From Clostridium_AW malenominatum (lineage in GTDB: Bacteria > Bacillota > Clostridia > Clostridiales > Clostridiaceae), in NCBI RefSeq assembly GCF_039521365.1, contig NZ_BAAACF010000001.1:248001-312000 (forward strand): a DNA stretch of 64,000 bases. Reading direction: 5' to 3'. Positions 15,012 to 23,505 of this stretch are shown here, piece by piece. How positions within the stretch are numbered: the first letter of the stretch is position 1; the number at the start of each line of letters is the position of its first letter. Both the position numbers and the translations under genes were made by a program. The notes beneath the pieces were generated by a model that saw only the letters and a list, made by a program, of their open reading frames with translations, did not search any database and was not told the origin of the DNA.

Positions 15012-15184
15012 ATTTCAAGCTATCTCATGAACAAAGCATTCTACTCTTTTGCATTTTTTTTAGGTTCTAAAATTTTCAAACTCGCTTCGCTCAAACACGA
15101 AAATTTTTTAACGAACCTTTAAAACCGCAAAAGAAGAATGCTAAATGTTCATTCGAATGCTCTTAAATTTATAATCATTGTTCC
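14996..15184. repeat. Palindromic repeat element A, copy 1
   Basis: A 189-bp element bounded by inverted repeats that begin GGAACAACAATTATAAATTT and end in its near-complement finishing CATTGTTCC. Inside, a long hairpin runs from about 15026 to 15152: ATGAACA with TGTTCAT, GCATTCT with AGAATGC, CTTTTGC with GCAAAAG, AGGTTC with GAACCT, and AAATTTTC with GAAAATTT around a loop containing ACTCGCTTCGCTCAAAC. Copy 2 lies at 22114-22300 and a partial copy near 63236. No protein is encoded. Confidence 0.75.
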
Positions 15185-15185
15185 T

Positions 15186-15262
15186 ATTATTATATTTAAT
15201 GAAGAAATTCCATAAAGGAATTTCAACTTTAACTATTTATCTAAAAAACTAAAAATCTAAAA
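15186..15262. repeat. Repeat element B, copy 1
   Basis: Hairpin GAAATTCC (15204-15211) / GGAATTTC (15217-15224), followed by a run of CTAAAAAACTAAAAATCTAAAAAAC units. It follows element A1 directly, as copy B2 follows A2. The 318-bp stretch between the transporter and the minus-strand gene at 15330 contains only these elements and a terminator. Confidence 0.65.
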
Positions 15263-15292
15263 AACAGAAATCTGGAAAACCAGACTTCTGTT
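15259..15292 (-). terminator. Terminator of the YvlD-like gene
   Basis: Stem CAGAA-A-TCTGG (15265-15275) with CCAGA-C-TTCTG (15280-15290), loop of four; on the minus strand it is followed by TTTTTTAG. Confidence 0.65.
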
Positions 15293-15329
15293 CCTAAGAC
15301 AGCCTAAAATTTATAATCTTTATGACCCC

Positions 15330-15698
15330 TTACATTACTCTACCAGGCATTAAAGCGTCGATTATTCCAATAACTATGGCTGCAAGTATAGCTCCCCAAA
15401 TTGATACGCTCATATTTGGTACGAAATATTGAGTTACGTATATTATTATAGCAGCTATTACAAAACCCTTAAAACCCTTTCCAAAAGGAGAGGCATCCAC
15501 TCCCATGAAATTTTCTATCAAAGCATCTATTGCAGTGATTATAACTGCTGCTAGTAACATTGGCCATAGTCCTACTATGCTAAAGCCAGGAGTGAAGAAA
15601 GAGGTTATAGCTAGCACTATAGCTGTAAGTACTAGTCTTATAATATAACTCATAATTCCTCCACCGGTACTCTCTCTTCTTGCGTTTTTATCATCCAT
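15330..15698 (-). CDS. Phage-holin-4_2 superfamily membrane protein (YvlD-like)
   Basis: The 122-residue protein has a short charged start (MDDKNARRESTGGG) and four hydrophobic helices, with the family pattern AVIITAIDALIENFMG and GIIDALMPGRVM. Despite the 'phage holin' family name these are chromosomal membrane proteins, linked to envelope stress in Bacillus (YvlD). AAAGGAGGAAATTTT precedes the ATG. It is not linked to the tail locus. Confidence 0.75.
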   Translation of the reverse strand: MDDKNARRESTGGGIMSYIIRLVLTAIVLAITSFFTPGFSIVGLWPMLLAAVIITAIDALIENFMGVDASPFGKGFKGFVIAAIIIYVTQYFVPNMSVSIWGAILAAIVIGIIDALMPGRVM

Positions 15699-15851
15699 AA
15701 AATTTCCTCCTTTTAAAATAAAAAATTAATACACTTATATTGTGTGTATTAATCTAAAAAATATTTATTTTTTTAGTTTGAGGAGATTTTAAAGAATTTA
15801 AAACTCCCAGGAATCTTTACCATACAAAAGATTACACAAGAGTTTAAAAAT

Positions 15852-17000
15852 TTATTTCTTTCTAATAGGAAATAAGGTTCCTTTATAAATAGTCATAGCT
15901 TTAATTTCAACATTTAAGTCTTTTTCTAATTTATTAATTGAAGGAACTTCTCTTTCTGCTACTATAGATATAGCAGTACCAAGTTTTCCAGCCCTTCCAG
16001 TTCTACCTACTCTGTGTAAATATTCCTTAGAATCCTTAGGTAAATCTAGGTTAAATATGTGGGATACATCTTTTACATCCAGTCCTCTAGCAGCTATATC
16101 AGAAGCTACTAAAAGTTGATACTTTCCACTTCTAAAACCTTCTAAAGCTTTTTTTCTTTCTTCTTTTGTAGCGTTACCATAAATACCATAAACGTTAATA
16201 TTATGATGCATTAATTTTGAAGTAGTGATTTCTACTTCATCAGGTTTATTTATAAAAATAATTCCTCTTGTAGGTTTTGTAGAAGCAATTAACTTTCTAA
16301 GTAATTCAATCTTATCCCTTTGTTCGCAAGTAAGATAGAGGTGAGTAATATTTTCGTTAACTAAAACTTTGTCTTCTATTAAGACAAACTCAGGTTCCTT
16401 CATCATACTCTTAGCTATTTCTAAGGTCTTACTATTAACTGTTGCAGAAAATAGCATTAACTGTCTATCTCTCAAAGTAGTCTTTATAACATCCTTTACC
16501 TGAGTTAAATTATTTTGGTCAAGTAGCCTATCACCTTCATCTATAACTATAGTTTTTACAGTATGAGCAGATATTTTTTTAAGCTTTATAAGTTCAAGTA
16601 TTCTTCCAGGAGAACCTACAATTATATGAGGTTTTTCTTTAAGTTTTTCAATTTGTCTTTTTATATTAACATCACCTATTATGGAAGTTGAAGTTACAGC
16701 CATTTCTGAGTTTTTAGCCAAAAGCTTAGCTTCACTTTCTATCTGCATAACTAATTCATGGGTTGGAGCAAGAATAATAACCTGCATTTCTCTTTTTTCT
16801 AAATTAATTCTTTGAAATAAAGGAAGTAAATAAGCCAAAGTTTTACCACTTCCTGTCTGAGACTGACCTATAATGTCTTTGTTCTCTAAGGCCAAGGGGA
16901 TAGTTTTTGCCTGAATATCCGTAGGCTCTAGTATATTTTCTTTTTTTAATCCCTCTATTAAACTAGGATTTAAATTTAAATCTTCAAATGAAACTTTCAT
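15852..17000 (-). CDS. DEAD-box ATP-dependent RNA helicase (DEGD variant)
   Basis: The 382-residue protein has only the two RecA-like domains. Motifs in order: Q motif region (EPTDIQAKTIPLAL), motif I SQTGSGKT (about residue 48), Ia APTHELVMQ, Ib GSPGRILEL, II IDEGDRLL (DEGD instead of DEAD), III SATV, then GIIFINKP, IV-V VASDIAARGLDVKDVSHIFNLDLP and VI HRVGRTGRAG. It would unwind or remodel RNA, for example in cold adaptation or ribosome assembly. It lacks the C-terminal RNA-binding domain of DbpA/CsdA types. Confidence 0.9.
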   Translation of the reverse strand: MKVSFEDLNLNPSLIEGLKKENILEPTDIQAKTIPLALENKDIIGQSQTGSGKTLAYLLPLFQRINLEKREMQVIILAPTHELVMQIESEAKLLAKNSEMAVTSTSIIGDVNIKRQIEKLKEKPHIIVGSPGRILELIKLKKISAHTVKTIVIDEGDRLLDQNNLTQVKDVIKTTLRDRQLMLFSATVNSKTLEIAKSMMKEPEFVLIEDKVLVNENITHLYLTCEQRDKIELLRKLIASTKPTRGIIFINKPDEVEITTSKLMHHNINVYGIYGNATKEERKKALEGFRSGKYQLLVASDIAARGLDVKDVSHIFNLDLPKDSKEYLHRVGRTGRAGKLGTAISIVAEREVPSINKLEKDLNVEIKAMTIYKGTLFPIRKK

Positions 17001-17027
17001 ATGTATCTCCTTTTTAATTTTATCTAT

Positions 17028-17771
17028 TTAAAAATTATTATTTACTGGATTAACTTTTTTATAAAGCATCTTATAAAATGAGCGACTTATTATTTTACTT
17101 ACAATTGGAATCTTAGCATTAAAAAAGTAATCCTTAGAAATCCAATCTTTATCTTCCCAATACTTTCTATCAAAGGTTAATATTTTAACTGCAAGAACCT
17201 TTTGAACTTGAAAATTTATTAGTTGATTAAGGTTGGGTTTAAATTTACACTTATCCATATATAAATGCATTACAAAGTTATCAATATCTTTATCTTTAAC
17301 ATCCTCATTAAGATTACCAAGACTTCGACCTATTTTCCCAACAGGAAAAGCTCCCCATTGATACATAATTTTTTCTAAAGTTAAGAAGGTATCCTTTAGA
17401 CCAGAACCAGCAGTAGTAGACACAAGTAAAATTGGGCAACCCGTTAATTCAGGTCTATGAAACCATCTACAAGTTCTATCTAAAAATACTTTTAATTTTC
17501 CACTAAGGTTAGACATATAAACAGGGGTGCTTATAATTATACCATCATAGTTTTTTAGTTTGTTCATTAATATATCCATATCGTCATTTAAATTACAAAT
17601 ATCTTTAGTAATACAAAGCTCACATCCAACACATTCTTTTATATTGTAATCTTTTAAGTTTATAAAATCTACCATTATGTCCTTTTCGTTAAGTTTTTTC
17701 TCTATTTTCTTTAAAAGGTTAAAGGTATTGTTTTTTCTAATACTACTGTTGATGGCAAGGACTTTTTTCAT
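17028..17771 (-). CDS. Flavodoxin-like NAD(P)H-dependent oxidoreductase
   Basis: The 247-residue protein begins MKKVLAINSSIRKNNTFNLLKKIEKKL, the FMN phosphate-binding loop of the NADPH-dependent FMN reductase/flavodoxin-fold family. A short Cys cluster follows (KECVGCELCITKDIC, about residues 47-61), then GIIISTPVYMSNLSGKLKVFLDR, the conserved second loop. The C-terminal 80 residues are less typical. The Cys cluster suggests a link to iron-sulphur flavoproteins, though a full cluster-binding motif is not certain. The substrate is unknown. Confidence 0.8.
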   Translation of the reverse strand: MKKVLAINSSIRKNNTFNLLKKIEKKLNEKDIMVDFINLKDYNIKECVGCELCITKDICNLNDDMDILMNKLKNYDGIIISTPVYMSNLSGKLKVFLDRTCRWFHRPELTGCPILLVSTTAGSGLKDTFLTLEKIMYQWGAFPVGKIGRSLGNLNEDVKDKDIDNFVMHLYMDKCKFKPNLNQLINFQVQKVLAVKILTFDRKYWEDKDWISKDYFFNAKIPIVSKIISRSFYKMLYKKVNPVNNNF

Positions 17772-17873
17772 ATTAAATCCTCCTAAATTATAATATCCTT
17801 ATAATATTATATCATTTGTTTTAGTTATGATATAATAAAATTACTATGCAATTTTACAAGTGGAGGAAAACAA

Positions 17874-20078
17874 ATGGGAAAAATTTTAGTACTGGCAGAA
17901 AAACCTAGTGTAGGTAGAGAACTAGCTAGAGTTTTAAAATGTAATATAAAAGGAAATGGATATTTAGAAGGAAATAAATATATAGTAACTTGGGCTTTAG
18001 GACATTTAGTTACTTTGGCAGATCCTGAGGCTTATGATGATAAGTATAAAAAGTGGAGCATGGACACTCTTCCAATGCTACCTAAGAGAATGAAACTTAA
18101 TGTTATAAGTAAAACTGCAAAACAGTTTAGTGAAGTTAGAAAGGTTATGACGAGAAATGATGTAGATGAGCTTGTAATAGCTACCGATGCAGGAAGAGAA
18201 GGAGAGCTAGTTGCAAGATGGATTGTAGAAAAGGTTGGATTTAGAAAGCCTATAAAAAGACTTTGGATTTCTTCTCAAACGGATAAAGCTATAATAGATG
18301 GTTTTAATAATTTAAAGCCGGGGCGAGATTATGAAAACCTATATAAATCTGCTGTATGTAGATCAGAGGCGGATTGGCTTGTAGGACTTAATGTAACAAG
18401 GGCTTTAACTTGCAAATATAATGCTCAGCTTTCAGCAGGAAGAGTACAGACCCCAACCCTAGCATTAATTGTGGAAAGAGAAGAGGAAATAAAGAGATTT
18501 AAACCGAGAGATTACTATACTATAGTTGGAACCGCCAATGGAACTAAGCTTAATTGGCAAGACAAGAATGGAAATCTTAGTACCTTTAATGAGGACTACG
18601 CAAAAGAAATTCTATCTAAGGTAACTGGGAAAAGTGGAAGTATAGTTGAGGTATCAGAAAAGGATAGAAAGCAAAATGCACCAGCTCTTTATGATTTAAC
18701 AGAGCTTCAAAGGGATGGTAATAGATTATTTGGATTCTCCGCAAAAGAAACCTTATCTATAATGCAAAGGTTATATGAAAACTATAAACTTTTAACCTAT
18801 CCAAGAACAGACTCAAGATATATTTCTAGTGATATAGTTCCTACGTTGAGTGCTAGGCTTAAGGCTGTAGGCATAGGGCAATATAGCAAATTTGTAGGCG
18901 ATATACTAAGGGATAAAATAAAAGCTCATAAAGGCTTTGTAGATGACAGCAAAGTTTCAGATCACCATGCTATAATTCCAACGGAAGAAAGAGTGAATTT
19001 ATCCTACTTGAATAGTGATGAAAAGAAAATTTATGATTTAGTTATTAAAAGATTTTTAAGTGTCATGCTACCGCCCTTTGAATATACTCAAGTTACCATA
19101 AAGGCGGAGGTAAATGGAGAGGCTTTTATAGCTAAAGGTAAAAATATAATATCAAAAGGATGGAAAGCCATTTACGATAGGGAAGAAGATTTTGATGATA
19201 AAGATGGGGAAGATAGCGATATTAAGGAGCAAATTCTTCCAAAGTTTAATAAGGGAGATGCAATAAATCTAACCTCAGTAAATATAAATAAAGGTCAAAC
19301 AAAACCACCATCAAGATTTAATGAAGGAACTTTATTATCAGCTATGGAAAATCCTCAAAAGTATATGGAGCTTAATAAAGAACAGGCAAAAACTCTAGGA
19401 GAGACAGGTGGACTTGGAACAGTAGCTACTAGAGCGGATATAATAGAAAAGCTATATAATTCTTTTTATATTGAGAAAAAGGGAAAAGAAATTCATCCAA
19501 CATCTAAAGGAATACAATTAATAGACTTAGTACCAGAAGATTTAAAATCTCCAATTCTAACAGCCAACTGGGAAAAAGAGCTAGATGGTATAAGTAAAGG
19601 AAGAATAAATGGAGATGTTTTTATAAACAAAATGAGAGAGTATTCTTCTAAGCTGGTGGATGATGTTAAAGATAGCAAGGACAAATTTAAGCATAACAAT
19701 TTAACAGGAAGTAAGTGCCCAAATTGCGGAAAATACATGTTGGAAGTTAGTGGGAAACAAGGTAAAATGCTGGTTTGTCAAGATAGAGAGTGTGGCCATA
19801 GAGAAAATTTAAGCAGGCTTACAAATGCTAGATGTCCAGAATGTAAGAAAAGATTAGAGCTTAAAGGGCAAGGAGAAGGGCAGATTTATACTTGTCCAAA
19901 TAGTAATTGTAACTTTAGAGAAAAGGCATCTTCTTTTAATAAAAGATTTGAAAATAAGGGCGATAAAGTAAATAAAAGAGAAGTATCTAATATGATGAAA
20001 AAAATGAAACAAGAAAGCGAAGCGCCAATTAACAATGCTTTTGCAGATTTGGCAAAAATGTTCAATAAAGATAAATAG
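17874..20078 (+). CDS. topB: DNA topoisomerase III
   Basis: The 734-residue type IA topoisomerase has an N-terminal Toprim domain (MGKILVLAEKPSVGRELARVL ... DELVIATDAGREGELVARWI). The active-site tyrosine lies in LLTYPRTDSRY near residue 310. Further signatures are SAGRVQTPTLALIVERE and RFNEGTLLSAMENP ... GLGTVATRADIIEKL. It ends in two zinc ribbons (CPNCGKYML...CQDRECGH and CPECKKRL...CPNSNCNF, from about residue 614). It decatenates DNA by single-strand passage. TATAAT near 17831 in the short divergent spacer suggests a promoter. Confidence 0.95.
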   Translation: MGKILVLAEKPSVGRELARVLKCNIKGNGYLEGNKYIVTWALGHLVTLADPEAYDDKYKKWSMDTLPMLPKRMKLNVISKTAKQFSEVRKVMTRNDVDELVIATDAGREGELVARWIVEKVGFRKPIKRLWISSQTDKAIIDGFNNLKPGRDYENLYKSAVCRSEADWLVGLNVTRALTCKYNAQLSAGRVQTPTLALIVEREEEIKRFKPRDYYTIVGTANGTKLNWQDKNGNLSTFNEDYAKEILSKVTGKSGSIVEVSEKDRKQNAPALYDLTELQRDGNRLFGFSAKETLSIMQRLYENYKLLTYPRTDSRYISSDIVPTLSARLKAVGIGQYSKFVGDILRDKIKAHKGFVDDSKVSDHHAIIPTEERVNLSYLNSDEKKIYDLVIKRFLSVMLPPFEYTQVTIKAEVNGEAFIAKGKNIISKGWKAIYDREEDFDDKDGEDSDIKEQILPKFNKGDAINLTSVNINKGQTKPPSRFNEGTLLSAMENPQKYMELNKEQAKTLGETGGLGTVATRADIIEKLYNSFYIEKKGKEIHPTSKGIQLIDLVPEDLKSPILTANWEKELDGISKGRINGDVFINKMREYSSKLVDDVKDSKDKFKHNNLTGSKCPNCGKYMLEVSGKQGKMLVCQDRECGHRENLSRLTNARCPECKKRLELKGQGEGQIYTCPNSNCNFREKASSFNKRFENKGDKVNKREVSNMMKKMKQESEAPINNAFADLAKMFNKDK

Positions 20079-20088
20079 GATGTGAAAA

Positions 20089-20119
20089 CTAGCAGGATGG
20101 AATTAATTCATCCTGCTAG
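20089..20119. terminator. Hairpin after topB
   Basis: Perfect 11-bp stem CTAGCAGGATG (20089-20099) with CATCCTGCTAG (20109-20119), loop of 9. There is no strong T-run, but it lies between convergent genes and may act in both directions. Confidence 0.55.
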
Positions 20120-20179
20120 CCTAATTCTTATCTAATGATTACCCACTCTAATACTACATTTTTACTATAATTGAACGAT

Positions 20180-21421
20180 TTAAATACTAATAAAGTTTTC
20201 ATGGATATTACTTATTATTTCGTTTAAATCATTAAATATAAATATATATTTTTTACCTTTTTTGGACTTCTTAAAAAAGCCTATGGTTTCTAGTTCTAAT
20301 AAATCAGTTCTTGCCGTTTCGTATGATATTTTAAACTTCTTTTTATAATCTTCAATTGTTATAAAGTTTTTATCAATGGTAATAAAATGATTTATTATCT
20401 TATTTTGACGTTTATCCAATATAATTCCAGATTTATCCAAAGTATCTTTTATTAACCTTCTTCCAAATTCTTTTTTAAAGTTATTTTTAATTTTGCTAAT
20501 TGATCGTACAATCATACTACTGTAATACTTGATAAAGTAGGTGAGGTCACTATCATAAATTTCTGTGTTTTCAATTGCATCATAATAACGATTTTTTTCT
20601 TCGTTAATTACGCTGGAAATAGAAAAAAATTTAAAGAACTTGTAGCCGTTTTGTAGAAGATACATATAGGAAATTGCACGAGCGGTTCGTCCATTACCAT
20701 CAAAAAAAGGATGAATATAAACAAAGTAAAAATGGACTATACAAGCTTTAATTATAGGATGATAATTATTATTAGAATTTATAAATTTTAATAATGAATT
20801 CATCAGCTCTTGAACCGTTTCATGAGGTGGAGCTGTATAAGTTATCTTACTAGTTTTAGTATCCCAGACATAAACAGCATCTGTTCTATATTTTTCTACT
20901 ATATCATCTTCTACAAGGGTGTCTTGAGTAAGTATCTTATATATGGATAGAATAGTATCTTCACTTATTGGCTCATCTAAATGTTCCATTATATATAATA
21001 ATGCTTGATAGTTATTCAATATCATAATTTCACTTTTGTTTGATGGCTTTAAATGCTTTTCTATCATTTCTTTTGTTCTTCTTTTAGTAGAAAAGGCACC
21101 CTCTATTACACTTGAATTGAAAGCCTCATCAATTAGAGCATCTGCAATAACAGAAGCTTCTAAATCTATTGGAACAGATTTAAATAAATCTTCCGTAGCT
21201 GAGTTATCTATTGAATCAATATTTTTAATGATATCGTTAGTTAAATTGAACCAGAAGTTATTTGAGGATTGATCTATAAGTGGAACTTCAACTCCTGTTT
21301 TTTTTCTATTAAGGAGTAATTCGCCCCAAAGAATATCTAAATTTACATCTGATTTAATGCGATATTCGATCTCTTTTCTTGTTAAGTATTTCTCATTAAA
21401 ATTTATTATTAAATTGTTCAT
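20180..21421 (-). CDS. Fic-domain protein (probable AMP transferase)
   Basis: The 413-residue protein has the canonical Fic motif HPFFDGNGRTAR (about residues 237-248), including the catalytic His, and an N-terminal inhibitory motif of the (S/T)xxxE(G/N) type, SSVIEG, near residue 103. A winged helix follows at the C-terminus (ITIEDYKKKFKISYETARTDLLELETIGFFKKSKKGKKYIF). This is the class II Fic layout common in bacteria, thought to AMPylate a host-own target and to regulate itself. The start at 21421 was chosen because AGGAGGTG lies 8 bases upstream; an upstream start has none. No partner antitoxin gene is adjacent. Confidence 0.88.
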   Translation of the reverse strand: MNNLIINFNEKYLTRKEIEYRIKSDVNLDILWGELLLNRKKTGVEVPLIDQSSNNFWFNLTNDIIKNIDSIDNSATEDLFKSVPIDLEASVIADALIDEAFNSSVIEGAFSTKRRTKEMIEKHLKPSNKSEIMILNNYQALLYIMEHLDEPISEDTILSIYKILTQDTLVEDDIVEKYRTDAVYVWDTKTSKITYTAPPHETVQELMNSLLKFINSNNNYHPIIKACIVHFYFVYIHPFFDGNGRTARAISYMYLLQNGYKFFKFFSISSVINEEKNRYYDAIENTEIYDSDLTYFIKYYSSMIVRSISKIKNNFKKEFGRRLIKDTLDKSGIILDKRQNKIINHFITIDKNFITIEDYKKKFKISYETARTDLLELETIGFFKKSKKGKKYIFIFNDLNEIISNIHENFISI

Positions 21422-21606
21422 AGATAAGGCACCTCCTATTCTCAAAGTATAACCAAACTAAAGGTTTTTATACTATTTTACTACTAATTTATTACTAATA
21501 CAATAAAAAGTTGATAAGTAGATGTTGTAGGATATTACACATTGCATGTTCTTTTATTTTTAAGCATATATATAGTCAGAGTATATATATGTAGGGAGTA
21601 GTTACA

Positions 21607-22107
21607 ATGAAAAATATATTTAAAGTTAAAGGTAAAAAGAATATTCCATTGCTTATAATTATTATAGCTATAATTGAAGGTTTGGGATTTTTATCAGGTT
21701 ATCTAGGCATGCCCAATAAAGAATTATATGAAACTTTAATAAAACCACCTTTTTCTCCTCCAGGTTGGGTTTTTCCTGTAGTATGGACTATATTATATTT
21801 TTTAATGGGTCTTGCCTTATACAGAGTATTGATAAAAGGAAAAGAAGGCAAAGATGTAAGAAAGGCAGTTAAGTTATTTGTAATCCAATTGGCATTAAAT
21901 TTACTATGGACTCCCATATTCTTTAGGTTCAATCTATATGGACTAGCATTTATAGTTCTTTTATTAATGCTAATATTTATATTATTAACTACTTTTGAAT
22001 TCTTTAAGATAGATAAAACTGCAGGTCTTTTAATGATACCATACATACTATGGGTTTCCTTGGCAGGGATTTTGAATTTTTATATATGGGTGTTTAATGA
22101 AATGTAG
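21607..22107 (+). CDS. tspO: TspO/MBR family tryptophan-rich sensory protein
   Basis: The 166-residue membrane protein has five hydrophobic helices and the TspO signatures: KPPFSPPGWVFPVVWTILYFLMGLALY, then ALNLLWTPIFF (here FRFN follows) and YILWVSLAGILNFYIWVFN. Family members bind tetrapyrroles and other small hydrophobic ligands and are linked to stress responses. GTAGGGAG precedes ATG 21607. The gene stands alone. Confidence 0.92.
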   Translation: MKNIFKVKGKKNIPLLIIIIAIIEGLGFLSGYLGMPNKELYETLIKPPFSPPGWVFPVVWTILYFLMGLALYRVLIKGKEGKDVRKAVKLFVIQLALNLLWTPIFFRFNLYGLAFIVLLLMLIFILLTTFEFFKIDKTAGLLMIPYILWVSLAGILNFYIWVFNEM

Positions 22108-22113
22108 GTGGAG

Positions 22114-22300
22114 GGAACAAAGTTATAAATTCTAGGCTGTGTCATGAATAGAGCATTCTAATCTTTTATATTTCCTTCAGGTTCTAAAATTTTCAAACTC
22201 GCTTCGCTCAAACATGAAAATTTCTTGACGAACCTTCTTAAATATAAAAGAAGAATGCTTACTATTCATTCCAATGCCCTAAAATTTATAACTTTGTTCC
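22114..22300. repeat. Palindromic repeat element A, copy 2
   Basis: A 187-bp element with an 18-bp near-perfect terminal inverted repeat (GGAACAAAGTTATAAATT at 22114-22131, its complement ending at 22300). The internal hairpin shares GCATTCT, AGGTTCTAAAATTTTC, the CTCGCTTCGCTCAAACA loop and GAATGC with copy 1. It begins 7 bp after the tspO stop. Confidence 0.75.
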
Positions 22301-22372
22301 TTATTATATTTGTCTAAGGAAGAAATTCCGCAGGAATTTCATCGTTAACTAAGAAACTAAAAATCTAAAAAA
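22301..22372. repeat. Repeat element B, copy 2
   Basis: GAAATTCC (22322-22329) / GGAATTTC (22333-22340) hairpin, TAACTAAG, then CTAAAAATCTAAAAAACTAG. It directly follows element A2 and reaches the end of the minus-strand formamidase-like gene. Confidence 0.65.
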
Positions 22373-23269
22373 CTAGAAAAAGCTGTCTACTGCAAGTATC
22401 TTTTTAGGGGCACAAACCCTCACCGTCACCAGTGGGTTTACAGCTTGGCTTACTTTTAAGTGACAGGTTGCACTCATAAGTCTATAGGCATCTTTAAAGG
22501 TTAAGTGTAGAGTTTCTTGAAGGAAATAAACCATTTCCTCTGAAGCTATTTTTATAGCATCTCTAAATTCCTTTGCACTGGCTATGGTAATTAAATAATC
22601 CTTTGTTTCTACCCTTGGATTATTAAGAACTGTTCTTTTAATTAAGCTAACCTTTAGCTTAACTTTCCCTCCAATTTCAATGCCAGTTCCGCTAAGTTCG
22701 CCATCTCCCATGGCTGCATGAAGATCTCCAATAGCTAAGTTTGCACCTTTTATAAATACGGGCAGGTAAACTTTTGACCCTATAGTAATTTCTCTAGTAT
22801 CCATATTACCTCCATGAATTCCAGGGAGTACACAGCTATGGTTTCCTTCTTTAGGAGCAGTACCTATAACTCCTATCATAGGTTCTATGGGAATTACTAT
22901 ATCCTCCATAAAATAAGCTTTGTTATCTTTGATAGGTATGATTTTTGTATTATAATCTTTTACATTGTGGCCTAAAACCCCTAAGCCAGGAGCGGTAGTC
23001 ATAACCCCTTGATTATCTAATAAAATATCTAGTATTTCTACGCATAATGTGTCGCCTTCAGCAGCTCCATCCAAAACTATTGGACCTGTAGAAGAGTTCA
23101 TTAGTGATGTATCTATGTTTGGTCTTAAATCTTTTTCGCTCTGTAACTGTCCTCCAAAGCAATCTAAGGTTTCAACCCAAAATTCTTCGTGTTCTGATAC
23201 AAAATATATTCCTTGATTAGTATTGTTAAACTCGCGTATGGTGTTGTTGTTGGAAAATATCTTTAACAC
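22373..23269 (-). CDS. Acetamidase/formamidase family protein
   Basis: The 298-residue protein has typical features of the FmdA/AmdA family: STGPIVLDGAAEGDTLCVEIL, PMIGVIGTAPKEG, PGIHGGNMDTREI, and GANLAIGDLHAAMGDGELSGTGIE, which carries metal-binding residues. It would hydrolyse a short-chain amide to the acid and ammonia; the physiological substrate is unknown. The start is GTG 23269, which has AAAGGAGTG upstream. The stop lies at the end of repeat B2. Confidence 0.85.
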   Translation of the reverse strand: MLKIFSNNNTIREFNNTNQGIYFVSEHEEFWVETLDCFGGQLQSEKDLRPNIDTSLMNSSTGPIVLDGAAEGDTLCVEILDILLDNQGVMTTAPGLGVLGHNVKDYNTKIIPIKDNKAYFMEDIVIPIEPMIGVIGTAPKEGNHSCVLPGIHGGNMDTREITIGSKVYLPVFIKGANLAIGDLHAAMGDGELSGTGIEIGGKVKLKVSLIKRTVLNNPRVETKDYLITIASAKEFRDAIKIASEEMVYFLQETLHLTFKDAYRLMSATCHLKVSQAVNPLVTVRVCAPKKILAVDSFF

Positions 23270-23430
23270 ACAATCACTCCTTTTAATATATACTTATATT
23301 TATATTATGAGTTAGGGTAAAATGTACACCTTGAATTTGTTCTTTATTATTCCTAGAGAATAAAGTATAATTACCATATAGGGGTATCATAAATAAAATA
23401 TGTATAAATAAATAACTATTATTAAAACTA

Positions 23431-23458
23431 TTGTAAACTATATTATAAATTGTATAAT
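23431..23458 (+). promoter_or_regulatory. Candidate ftsH promoter
   Basis: TTGTAA (23431-23436), 16-bp spacer, TATAAT (23453-23458), 47 bp before the start codon. The AT-rich context makes this tentative. The rest of the 236-bp gap holds nothing else recognised. Confidence 0.4.
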
Positions 23459-23505
23459 TATCTATTATAATTAATGTAGACTTTAAATTATGTGGGAGGG
23501 GAAAC

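Noticed and set aside
15028..15152. Possible CRISPR-like or small RNA locus because of repeated stems
   Set aside because: There are no direct repeats with spacers; the pattern is one long inverted repeat found again elsewhere, i.e. an interspersed element.
15330..15698. Phage holin linked to the tail locus
   Set aside because: The family name is misleading; the protein is a chromosomal YvlD-like membrane protein on the other strand, behind transporter genes.
20180..21421. Fic toxin of a toxin-antitoxin pair
   Set aside because: The inhibitory motif is within the same protein and no small antitoxin gene is adjacent.
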